Shown piece after piece: positions 10,739-19,447 of a stretch of 64,000 bases of DNA. The position numbers were made by a program, and so were the translations under genes. How positions within the stretch are numbered: the stretch's first letter is position 1; each line of letters begins with the position of its first letter. The notes beneath the pieces are model-generated. The model ran no database searches and had not been told where the DNA came from. It saw only the letters and a list, made by a program, of their open reading frames with translations. The stretch comes from Microcyclospora pomicola (taxonomy: Eukaryota; Ascomycota; Dothideomycetes; Capnodiales), in the NCBI GenBank assembly GCA_002786065.1, contig NHNY01000001.1, positions 1,922,001 to 1,986,000 of the forward strand. Reading direction: 5' to 3'.

Positions 10739-11352
10739 ATTGGGTGGGAACTAGTTGAGACCACAGTGCTGGATGATCTGCCGAAAGAGTATGCAGGCAA
10801 GCAAAGTGTACTGCTGGGTGAAATGCTGCTACAGGGTCATCGTAGGTGTTGTAATTGTTGCACGCCATGTCGATACTAGCGTAAAACATGGTCTGTTGCT
10901 CAGGCGACCGGCGCGGATAGTCCCGCTTCACGAATGCCACTCCGATGATGCAGTATTCACTTCACTATCATGGATATCAATCCACATCTTCCATGTACTA
11001 ATGATTGACCACCCGTAGTAGCTACTGATGCAGGCCTGCCTGAGCAAATTTCTCATGAACTTTTGCTGGTTTTTGATAGTCCTCTCCAGTGGTAAGAAGA
11101 TGGACACACTTCGAAGGTGATTAAGGTTGTGCAGCGCAAAATGTAACATGCTTCAATCATTCGCAATGAATGAGGGCACATTCATGATTACCTTATGAAG
11201 ATGTCGACATTTAGATCATTGCAGTCCCGCCTACGCCATAAACATCCAATGTGCGTGATGCTGTCTAGTGATAACAATGTAATGGTCCTCAGAAGTACAG
11301 TCGCTTTCACGAGCTCAGAACGTCTGACCATTGCTCGCGGCAGAGCTCCTAC

Positions 11353-11396
11353 CAGGTCCTCAAGGTGACACTCGTATCATACGAGTGGAGGACCTG
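11353..11396. repeat. compound palindrome/hairpin
   Basis: The outer arms CAGGTCCTC (11353-11361) and GAGGACCTG (11388-11396) and the inner arms CACTCGTAT (11369-11377) and ATACGAGTG (11379-11387) pair perfectly. The inner loop is a single base, and a 7-nt bulge (11362-11368) lies on one side. All 18 pairs are perfect. No coding frame overlaps it. It could be a protein-binding site, a structured transcript or a footprint of an excised element. Confidence 0.75.
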
Positions 11397-11668
11397 AGCG
11401 AACGCACTACAGGAAGAATCACGAAATAGTGACTCTGTCGGGAAAAGTTCAAATGCTATGCATGTACCTATATGCGATGGTCTCATGACCCAGATACCCC
11501 CACTGCTTCAGATACTTGGCGGACTACTGTGCTTACTTTCAGGATAGACCAAGTCAACATAGATAGGCCATCGCCGAGTGCCTACGTGCAATACGATCGA
11601 TGCATAGTCTCGCCCATCGAATGCACAGTCTTCACCGCTTTCGTAGAATTCAGGGTGCTATACAGGAG

Positions 11669-11677
11669 TATAAAAAG
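11669..11677 (+). promoter_or_regulatory. TATA box of the secreted deaminase gene
   Basis: TATAAAAAG lies 60 bp before the ATG at 11737, a fitting distance for a fungal core promoter. Confidence 0.55.
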
Positions 11678-11736
11678 ATTGTTTGATTGCGTCGATTTTC
11701 TTGCGTCCCGATTCACACATACAACATTCGCATAAC

Positions 11737-12444
11737 ATGCACTCGCTTCCACTGATCCTCTCCGGGCTTCTTCTGGTCGATGGACACAACTACAACCCCC
11801 ATCCACAATTTACAAATCAAATTAGCCTACCAGAGCCGAACATAATAGTCAATGGCATCTCTCCCTCGACCCGCGCCCACTGGATGCGAGTCGCGAACCA
11901 AGCGCTCTCCGACCTCGTCTTCCCCTGCCCATTTGCCGCCTTTGGCACCGCCATAGTCAACCACACCGCGCAAACCGGTCTCGGCGAGCTGATCTGCATT
12001 GGCGCCAACAACAACAGCGCCACCGGCAATCCCACTCTGCAAGGCGAGATCGCGGCGATCCAGAACTGTACAGCGATCCTGACCGATCCCAATGGACGAT
12101 ACGGACTCAATGCATCTCAGGCGCTGCGGGCGTGGGCGGATCTGACGCTGTACACGAACGCCGAGAGCTGTCCGATGTGTGCGTCGGCGATCCGCTGGGC
12201 AGGCTTCAAGGAATACGTGTATGGAACCTCGATTGCGACCCTGATTGAAAAGGGTTGGGGCCAGATCACCATCGAGAGCTATGATGTTTTTCAGCAGAGC
12301 TGGGCATTGGGGACGAGTACTAAGTATCTTGGCGGAGTGCTTACGAACGAAACGGATCCGTTATTCTTGTGGCAGTATCAGGCCGATTATCCTTGTCCGA
12401 AGGGCTGTTCGCGGAATACTAAGGGCAGTTGTGCGAAGGACTGA
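11737..12444 (+). CDS. secreted cytidine/deoxycytidylate deaminase-like protein
   Basis: This 235-residue, single-exon protein has a short hydrophobic N-terminus (MHSLPLILSGLLLVDG) that looks like a signal peptide, so the product is probably secreted. The body matches the zinc-dependent deaminase fold (CMP/dCMP, guanine and tRNA-adenosine deaminases). The helix-1 motif region reads NPTLQGEIAAI (about 98-108) and the second zinc motif reads SCPMCASAI (Cys145 and Cys148). In active members the first motif is His-x-Glu; here position 102 is Gln, with the proton-shuttle Glu104 kept. The extra C-terminal cysteines (YPCPKGCSRNTKGSC) suit a disulfide-rich extracellular tail. The ATG at 11737 was chosen because the upstream 18 codons lack resemblance and the TATA box sits before it. 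Substrate is unknown, and catalysis is doubtful if Gln102 truly replaces the ligand. Confidence 0.8.
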   Translation: MHSLPLILSGLLLVDGHNYNPHPQFTNQISLPEPNIIVNGISPSTRAHWMRVANQALSDLVFPCPFAAFGTAIVNHTAQTGLGELICIGANNNSATGNPTLQGEIAAIQNCTAILTDPNGRYGLNASQALRAWADLTLYTNAESCPMCASAIRWAGFKEYVYGTSIATLIEKGWGQITIESYDVFQQSWALGTSTKYLGGVLTNETDPLFLWQYQADYPCPKGCSRNTKGSCAKD

Positions 12445-12574
12445 GCTTGTCGACTTACTGAAGCTCGTCTAGTGAGAGAAGGAGAGGCAACAAAGTGAGG
12501 TGAAAAGGCTCCTACCCGTGATTATGATACTGTAATGTGAAAGCAATGCCGTAATCGTGCAATTCGTTTCTTCA

Positions 12575-15500
12575 TTAAGCCAAAAGCCGTTCCTTTCGTC
12601 CTCGATAGAACTTCTCAAGACAAGTCCTCCTCTCCTGCTGGGTCCACCCTTCAACCACGAGAGCAAACTCAGTCACGTCATCATACCCGAACTGCTGTGC
12701 CATAGTACAGAATTGCCGCTTCTGGATCTCCTCCGAAGGCCTATAGCGGTATCGTATTTTGATCTCCTCAGTATCTGCCCCTCTGTCGAAACTAATCGAG
12801 TCTGGACCAGCGTTGATCTCGAAGTCCTCGAGCTGGCTTGATCGATTTGCGAAAGCCATTTCATTGACGTAGTCAATGTCATTGCCGGCTTTCTGCGCGC
12901 GAGAGGAGATCTTTGTCTCGATTTTCGATGTCCCGATGACCTGAGCGTTGTCATGCGTATACTGCACGCCAGCAGATGCCAGAATTGCCGCGACAGGGTC
13001 GCTCTTCTTGGCCTTGGCCTTTGCAGCTTTGCGCTTTGCGCCAGGCTCATCGATGATTTCTGCGGCGAGCTGCGACATGACTTCCAGCTCTCGCCTCTCG
13101 TCCAAGAGAGGATTGACGGTATCGGAGTCTTCCTCATCCTCCTGGGAGGCTTCAAAATCAAGGCCAGCGATCTCCACACCAGCACGAGTCTCTGCGATAT
13201 TAGTTTTGTTGACAATATCGCGCAGCACCACATTGTCTGATTGTGGCGCAAACAAATTCGCCAACCCAAAGATCTCGCCTCGCTGCTCCTTCTCGTCTTG
13301 AACACCCTTGAAGTATCGACGCTCCACGGACGCATTGTAGCCAATGTTGGCCTGCTGTTGTTTGTAGATCTGACGGGCATAAACGATCTCTTCCACTGTG
13401 CCGGCAGATACAAGGCGAAAGACTTCAACGTCGCGTGTCTGGCCTATGCGATATGCTCGGTCCTGCGCCTGAAGATCATACGATGGGTTCCAGTTTGGAT
13501 CCGCAACGACGACTTTGTTAGCCGAGGTGATGTTCAAGCCAACACCACCAGCCTTTGTGGATATCAGGAAGACGAATTGGCTGGGATCGCTGTTGTACTC
13601 ATTGACGATTTTGGTGCGATCGTCTCCATTCATGCTCCCATCGAGGTAGGAAACGTTATATGTGGTGGTCGTGCTGAAGAGAGTGCGGAGCATCTTGAGC
13701 AGGCGGACCGAATGAGAGAAAACCAGAACTTTGTCACCATTATCGTGCCACAGCTGGAGTAGCTTTTTGAGGACCTTCCACTTGCCGCAAAACTCTTGAT
13801 TGGCATAATGGACCACACCATCGCGCTGGGTGTACAGAGTTTTCCAAAGGTCGGGTAGTGCGGTCTTCATTCTCTCTAACTCTCGATCATGCTTATCTCT
13901 ATCCTTCCCATCTGCATTAGGAGTGAGCAATGCTATATGGTTGGCCAGTTTTTGTAGCGTATGCAAGCACGGAAAAACGTGATGTTGCCACTTTCCAGCA
14001 CCACTGATCTCTTTATAACAGCACCAACCCTGCTTCTTGCCGCTGCCACAAGAACACAGGTCTCCCGAGTGCCGAATGACCTGCACGGTCTCGGAAGAAC
14101 AGAAGTTGTTGTAAGCGGCAGCTTGGATTTCAGTCAGCGGACAGAACACCACTTTGTCACTCTTCTTTGGTAACTGGTGTGCGATCAGCGCTTTAGTCCT
14201 TCGCTTGAAGAATCTCGGTAGCAAATTCTTGACAAGCTTATCTGCAGTTCGACGAGCCTTGGCGAGTTGTGGAAGTGTAGCGTCGTGACTTTGACCAATT
14301 TTGAGGGGGATGCAGATGGACTGCTTCCACACACTGAGCGAACCCAGCCGACCAGGTGACGTCCAGTTCAAGAGAGTCCATAGCTCCTCGTACTTATTCT
14401 GGATTGCGGTTCCACTCAATCCAATCCGGCAAAGTGCATTGATGTCATTCATCGCTTTCGTGATATCTGAACTTCTCTCCTTGATGATATGGCACTCATC
14501 TGCCACCACACAATCCCACCGAATGTCATTGATACGGCTAGCGTTCAGCTTGTATGTGGTGTAAGTGGTAATCAAGATCTCTGCGCGGCCTCGCGAAGAC
14601 GTGTCTAAGGCTGCTTGCTTGTCAGAAGGGTTTCCATGCAATGTATCGACGTGCCACCAGCCCCATGTTTCCAACTCTGACTTCCAATTGTTCATGAGTC
14701 CGAGGGGACATATGATCAGCACACGAGGATACCACCTATCGCCGCCCATGCGACGCATCTTCCGCATACGCTTCGCGTCACGTTCATCTCCAGTCTTCCC
14801 AAACGCAGCAGTCAAGAACGCGATGACCATAATGGTCTTGCCAAGACCCATGTCATCGCCGAGGATGCCTCCTTCTTGGTAGACGAACAGCTTATGTAGC
14901 CATTCCACAGCCTCGACTTGATAGTCTCGTAACCACTGCGCGATGGGTGCCGGAATGATGCCCAATGAGTATCGCAATTCGATATCACGATACGGATTCT
15001 GGGGTTGAGAGTTCGGAAAATATGGCTTTTCGACCAACTTGGCCATGCGTTCGTCGTCCGAGAATTCCACATCATTGTATTCGGGAGGCAACTGAAGGCC
15101 GCCGATACCTTTCAGCTTCGCTCGGCGTTCCTCCCACTTCGCGCGACGTTGTCGAAGGTAGTCCGGCAATGTAGTCTCGAGTAACGCCTTGTCATCATCG
15201 TCCTGATCGGGATCGCGAGAAGTGGCGTTTCTGGTCTTAGCAGAAACACCAGGTCTTGCTCTCCGTCCGACCATAGAGCTCTTACTCGATTGTTGTTTGG
15301 CAGCCTTGGTCACAGCGATTGCCCTTTTTCGGACATCACTCTTCTTCTTCTTGAAATTCAGGTAAGCAGCATCTGGTTCGTCGTCGTCGTCAAAGGAGAT
15401 CTTCTCGCCCGCTCCCATACCTCGCTTGCGTTTCTTGCCTTGTTGGCCATCTGAGATGTCACTGTCGGAGGATACTTCAATCAAGTCTATAGGTCTCTCT

Positions 15501-15652
15501 TCGATGGACGCAATATATTCATCGAAGCTGACTTCATCACCCTGGCCATCCAGATCGTCGGGGTCTGTCAGTTCACCCTCAGCAATATCTATTCTCTCGG
15601 CGACTGGACGGTGACGACGGTAATTGCCAGAGGCGAGTCTCTTGCGATACAT
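12575..15652 (-). CDS. SNF2-family helicase, ERCC6L2/Rad26-like
   Basis: A 1025-residue, single-exon nuclear ATPase of the SWI2/SNF2 superfamily, closest by appearance to the Rad26/ERCC6-like 2 group involved in DNA repair. The N-terminus is acidic, with IDLIEVSSDSD (55-65) resembling a SUMO-interacting motif, then basic patches. The ATPase core has motif Q/I around 240-273 (LRDYQVEAVEWLH, GDDMGLGKT), Ia (VLIICPLGLMNNWKSE), the Walker B box as DECH (385-388) rather than DEAH, and motif III (GLSGTAIQNKYEELW). The second RecA lobe carries KVLVFSHSVRLLKMLR, STKAGGVGLNIT and QAQDRAYRIGQ. A small Cys-rich insert (CSCGSGKKQGWCCY) sits between the lobes. The C-terminal ~250 residues carry a KAKAKK patch. 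It is divergent from Rrp41 with only 229 bp between the start codons. Confidence 0.9.
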   Translation of the reverse strand: MYRKRLASGNYRRHRPVAERIDIAEGELTDPDDLDGQGDEVSFDEYIASIEERPIDLIEVSSDSDISDGQQGKKRKRGMGAGEKISFDDDDEPDAAYLNFKKKKSDVRKRAIAVTKAAKQQSSKSSMVGRRARPGVSAKTRNATSRDPDQDDDDKALLETTLPDYLRQRRAKWEERRAKLKGIGGLQLPPEYNDVEFSDDERMAKLVEKPYFPNSQPQNPYRDIELRYSLGIIPAPIAQWLRDYQVEAVEWLHKLFVYQEGGILGDDMGLGKTIMVIAFLTAAFGKTGDERDAKRMRKMRRMGGDRWYPRVLIICPLGLMNNWKSELETWGWWHVDTLHGNPSDKQAALDTSSRGRAEILITTYTTYKLNASRINDIRWDCVVADECHIIKERSSDITKAMNDINALCRIGLSGTAIQNKYEELWTLLNWTSPGRLGSLSVWKQSICIPLKIGQSHDATLPQLAKARRTADKLVKNLLPRFFKRRTKALIAHQLPKKSDKVVFCPLTEIQAAAYNNFCSSETVQVIRHSGDLCSCGSGKKQGWCCYKEISGAGKWQHHVFPCLHTLQKLANHIALLTPNADGKDRDKHDRELERMKTALPDLWKTLYTQRDGVVHYANQEFCGKWKVLKKLLQLWHDNGDKVLVFSHSVRLLKMLRTLFSTTTTYNVSYLDGSMNGDDRTKIVNEYNSDPSQFVFLISTKAGGVGLNITSANKVVVADPNWNPSYDLQAQDRAYRIGQTRDVEVFRLVSAGTVEEIVYARQIYKQQQANIGYNASVERRYFKGVQDEKEQRGEIFGLANLFAPQSDNVVLRDIVNKTNIAETRAGVEIAGLDFEASQEDEEDSDTVNPLLDERRELEVMSQLAAEIIDEPGAKRKAAKAKAKKSDPVAAILASAGVQYTHDNAQVIGTSKIETKISSRAQKAGNDIDYVNEMAFANRSSQLEDFEINAGPDSISFDRGADTEEIKIRYRYRPSEEIQKRQFCTMAQQFGYDDVTEFALVVEGWTQQERRTCLEKFYRGRKERLLA

Positions 15653-15881
15653 GACGCTCCAGCATTCTGCATGAGGTTGTGGTCTACATGTGCCATATAT
15701 ATCGACGAATGCGTAGGTAAATACTTGACTTCAAGTTGTTGAAGATGGGCACAATCCTCGTGACATCGCGTCGCCTACGCGTTCAGCCAATCAGCGCCAG
15801 TGTCATAACGTCATCCAGCGATCTTTACAAGACAAAGAAATAATTTACGTGATTCGTCCCCAGCTCACACACGAAACCACA
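15653..15881. promoter_or_regulatory. bidirectional promoter, SNF2 helicase / RRP41
   Basis: The two divergent start codons are 229 bp apart, so the promoter elements are shared or interleaved. ACGCGT (15777-15782, the MluI cell-cycle box recognised by MBF in yeasts) and a CCAAT box (15787-15791) lie next to each other nearer the RRP41 side. Site function is inference. Confidence 0.5.
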
Positions 15882-16655
15882 ATGCCTCTCGACACTTCCA
15901 CCTACGCCCTCGCGCATCTCCGCCTCGATGGCCGACGCTGGAACGAGCTTCGGCGGATCCACGGACAGATCTCGACCCAAGCTGCGGCCGATGGCTCCAG
16001 CTATCTCGAGCTAGGTAACACGAAGATCATCTGCACGGTGTCGGGGCCGCAGGAGCAAAAGCGCAGCGGCAGCGCCGCCGGTGGTGGGAGGGACCACGCC
16101 GCCACCATCGACGTCGAGATCAGTGTCGCGGGCTTCTCGGGCACGGAGCGCAAACGGCGCGCACGCAACGACAAGCGCATTTCGGAGCTGCAACACACCA
16201 TTGCGTCGGCGTTCGAGACGACGCTCTTCACCAACCTCTACCCGCACAGTACGATCAGCGTGCACTTGCATGTGCTGTCGCAGGACGGTGGGCTACTGGC
16301 AGGGTGTATCAATGCGGCAACGTTGGCGCTCGTGGATGCGGGGATCCCCATGCGTGGTTATATTGCAGCGTGCACGACAGGATCGACCGCAACGTATGCG
16401 AGTAATGACGAAGCGGCCGATCCATTGCTCGATCTGAATGGCATGGAGGAATTGGAGCTACCATTCTTGACGATTGCGACGAGTGGAGGCGAAGAGGATA
16501 AGGTCAATGTGTTGTTCATGGAGACGAGGGTGCAGGCGGCGCGGCTGGAGAGCATGGTATCAGTGGGACTGGACGGATGCAGACAGATCAGAACGATGTT
16601 GGACGAAGTGGTGCGAGCGCATGGAAAGAAGGTATTGGAGGCTAAAGTGGGTTGA
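15882..16655 (+). CDS. RRP41: exosome core subunit Rrp41 (Ski6)
   Basis: A ring subunit of the nuclear and cytoplasmic RNA exosome, with the RNase PH fold but normally catalytically inert in eukaryotes. The 257-residue protein matches the family length. Visible landmarks are the N-terminal RLDGRRWNELRRIHGQIS, SSYLELGNTKIICTVSGPQE, the RNase PH core helix and strand SAFETTLFTNLYPHSTISV, and SQDGGLLAGCINAATLALVDAGIPMRGYI before the C-terminal helix. The ATG at 15882 gives the family start (MPLDTSTYALAHLRLDGRRW); the frame runs slightly further upstream without an ATG. Single exon. It converges with the DOMON-b561 gene across 263 bp. Confidence 0.95.
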   Translation: MPLDTSTYALAHLRLDGRRWNELRRIHGQISTQAAADGSSYLELGNTKIICTVSGPQEQKRSGSAAGGGRDHAATIDVEISVAGFSGTERKRRARNDKRISELQHTIASAFETTLFTNLYPHSTISVHLHVLSQDGGLLAGCINAATLALVDAGIPMRGYIAACTTGSTATYASNDEAADPLLDLNGMEELELPFLTIATSGGEEDKVNVLFMETRVQAARLESMVSVGLDGCRQIRTMLDEVVRAHGKKVLEAKVG

Positions 16656-16918
16656 GGAGAAGATGTCATTGCGTTTCAGAGCAGCGGCAGTGCGTGGGTG
16701 GCACAACCTGGGGGCCAGAGACACGAGGGCGACGAACGATGAACGATGCATAATAGAACGAAGGTGAAAGTGACGGATACCCGATCAGAGGAATGACACC
16801 ATCCATGCCGCTACGATTGCACCAATTTCCCGCACCAAAAGACCTTCTATCACAGATCGAAACCCCTCACGACCAAAACCGATCAACCGGAGGAAAAGTA
16901 TCCGTCAACGTGCCCGCA

Positions 16919-18409
16919 TCAAATCATTGGCCGTGGCTGGACCTGTCCGTTCGCCGAGTAATTGCTCGCTTCTCGCTGATATCCTGGCCTCACACTGAGC
17001 CCGTTCAATGGCACATCTTCAGCTGCGTGCCCAAAGGCCGGCATTTGCGGTCCCGATGCTTGCATATATGGAGGCGGCGCTCCTGGCTCTCCACCAGGTG
17101 GAGCACCGTTGCCGAACTGAGGATATTGATATCCCTCTCCTCCATTGACACCTTGTTGACCACCAACGCCATTCGCCTTCATCGCCGCGCGCCCCTTTGC
17201 GCATTGCCTGATCGTCAAACGGATGGCTACGAAGGCTACCGCGACGAGAATCACGACCACGATGAATGGTCGTAGGACGAATGACATGTTGGCAAGAACG
17301 AAACCAAGACAGGCATTGATCAGGCCGAACAAAAGGATGCCGGGGCCTAAATAGCGATGGATCTTGCCCATGATGGTGGTGCGACCTTGTTTCTTAAAGA
17401 TGCGATGATTCATGATCCCCATGCCAAGTTGGGCGAAAAGCGCTAGCAGCAATAAGATGCCAATGACCTGATGCGCCGAGTTGAAGTTTCTGGAGCGGTT
17501 GTAGCCCGTAGAAACGACGATGCCGCCTGCAGTAGCCATCACAGAAAGCACAAAGCCAATGCATTGCACTATCATATGCGCCAACACTCGCTTGGAGATC
17601 CGCAGCAGCAGGGCGCCCAATGGGAAGATAATGATATATGTGAAGGACATGACGGCACCGTGGATGAACGGTGCCGGGTTACCGTCCTGGTTCGTGTCCG
17701 TCGCTGCGGACGCACCGGACGTGGTGTAGTTCGTCGAATCGCCAGCATTCGGAAGCGGTACACTTGCGTTGTCGGAGGATGCTTGCTTCAGATCCATGGT
17801 GAAAGAGCCGTAGAACTCATGTTGATGCAGCGGTGCCGTCAAAGAGTTCGAGGATAGTGGGAGACCAGGACCAACCGCAAAGATCATCGGCTGCGCCGTG
17901 TTTCCATCGTCTGTTCCCAGCTGAATCGAACCCCTGCCCCAACTCGTAGCATTGTGGCAGACCGCATCGGCGACCATGGTCACCTCGTACGTGGTTCCGT
18001 GTTCGCTCTCGCTTGTGACCGTGTTGCTATCCACCAAGCCCGTCTGGTTCACCAGCTCGCAATGTATCTGATCATAGTATTCTGGTTCAGTGTGTCCACT
18101 GCCGATGCGCGGAGAGACGGTCACGCTCGTCCCTGCACTGTCGGGGTACACGACGAAGATCAAGGCGTCGGCCATCTTGCTGCCGAATCCCACTGCCATC
18201 CAGCTATTCCCTGCGGGGCCTGACATGTGGAAGTAAAGGTCGCCGGAGGAGGGCGAGGCGGAAAGGGCGAAGACAAATTGGGCGTCCGAGGAGGAATCTG
18301 AGGAGTTGTAGACGAACACCGAGCCGGTTGAGTTGGTGGTATCGGCGACGGCGAGGAGCGGAGCGCTGGCAAGCGCCAGCAAGGCTGCTGTCAGCCTTGA
18401 GAACAGCAT
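16919..18409 (-). CDS. DOMON-cytochrome b561 transmembrane oxidoreductase
   Basis: A predicted plasma-membrane electron-transfer protein of about 496 residues in one exon. A signal peptide (MLFSRLTAALLALASAPLLA) precedes a CDH-type cytochrome/DOMON domain (about 25-205). The fold is marked by LYFHMSGPAGNSWMAVGFGS, whose Met is a candidate heme ligand. A short linker leads to a cytochrome b561-type bundle from about 250 to 385, with the usual four candidate heme His: FIHGAVMSF, LAHMIVQCIG, NSAHQVIGIL, GKIHRYLGPG. The cytosolic tail is Gly/Pro/Gln-rich and disordered. I chose the ATG at 18409 because it begins the signal peptide; 17 in-frame codons upstream of it look non-homologous. Family members pass electrons across membranes, for example to iron or lytic oxidases; the partner here is unknown. 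Confidence 0.88.
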   Translation of the reverse strand: MLFSRLTAALLALASAPLLAVADTTNSTGSVFVYNSSDSSSDAQFVFALSASPSSGDLYFHMSGPAGNSWMAVGFGSKMADALIFVVYPDSAGTSVTVSPRIGSGHTEPEYYDQIHCELVNQTGLVDSNTVTSESEHGTTYEVTMVADAVCHNATSWGRGSIQLGTDDGNTAQPMIFAVGPGLPLSSNSLTAPLHQHEFYGSFTMDLKQASSDNASVPLPNAGDSTNYTTSGASAATDTNQDGNPAPFIHGAVMSFTYIIIFPLGALLLRISKRVLAHMIVQCIGFVLSVMATAGGIVVSTGYNRSRNFNSAHQVIGILLLLALFAQLGMGIMNHRIFKKQGRTTIMGKIHRYLGPGILLFGLINACLGFVLANMSFVLRPFIVVVILVAVAFVAIRLTIRQCAKGRAAMKANGVGGQQGVNGGEGYQYPQFGNGAPPGGEPGAPPPYMQASGPQMPAFGHAAEDVPLNGLSVRPGYQREASNYSANGQVQPRPMI

Positions 18410-19447
18410 TGTGGTCGTAGATTGGGCCTCTGAAGACCAGATGTAAGTGAGCGTGTTCAAGAAAAAGGATACGCGATTCGCGGCAGCGCGAAACGAGCGG
18501 AAAGAGTGGTCTCACTCGCTCGTGAATCAAGGCAAAAGAAGGAGCGTCACGTTCTCATGAACAACCAATATATGAACAAGAACGAAGTGAAAGAAAAAAG
18601 AGTGAGAGTGAAGTACAAAGAAACCAGAAATCTTGTGGTATACTATCTGTCGCGGACGTTGTGCACATTCGAGAAGCAAGCGAGGAGCGAATGAGCTCGC
18701 GAGCTTTCCCGCCCTACTCGACAGGGGACCGCCTCGAGCATCGTGCTAAGCAAATCACAGCTGGGCTGGACGTAATGGCGGACGACGCAGGGGTCAACCC
18801 ATTGCGCGTCTGGATGCTGCTACTTACTGTAGCGCACATGGCCGGCGCTGTCAATCTTGTAGACTATATATAGAAAGGGGTAGCTCTAAAGCCACATGGT
18901 GAGGCTTGGAGCAGTGGCGCGTGGCATCGTTCTTTCGTGGTATCCAAAAGGTCTTATAGAGCCTTCCATCATCTTCAACAGACCCGTTCCTCTAGTAGTG
19001 CCCCATCACTAGTCGTTGCAATGGTACCAGCAGATGTTGATCGTTCTCGCCAGCTTGTGCAGTTTGTAAGATCTTTCTCACTTCTTCTTCGGTTGGTCGC
19101 CGCACTTTCGTGGGGCGGCTTTGCTGTGCTATGCTATGCCATAGGTGGGGGAGTGAAGGTCAACTGTAACGAGGACAGGTTGAGAAACATGAAATGATGT
19201 GTAATTGTGACAATGACATTTTGTGAGGTATAGTTTCCTTGAGGGTTGGAGCATACATACACATGAAGAAATAACAAGTCCGTACATGTTCATGGATCAT
19301 GGCAACATCCACACAATGATTCGAAGCAATCACATACTGTGTATATATAGATACATGAAAGGAAGAGGTCAATTTAGAACGACTCGCATTTCATACGAAG
19401 CATATGTGAACATTGGCGCGCCTTATCATATTAACTTAGCCTCGAGC
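18410..19447. other. intergenic between two leftward genes
   Basis: No convincing gene is present; the frames are short and of random composition. A 12-bp palindrome AGCTCGCGAGCT is at 18694-18705 and a TATATATA-like stretch is near 18864-18871. The right end is the tyrosinase 3' flank. Confidence 0.45.

Larger units (their letters stand above)
10739..11736. other. divergent intergenic region, kinesin-8 / secreted deaminase
   Basis: About 1 kb with no supported gene. It contains a strong compound hairpin at 11353-11396 and a TATA box at 11669-11677, both listed separately. Confidence 0.55.
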
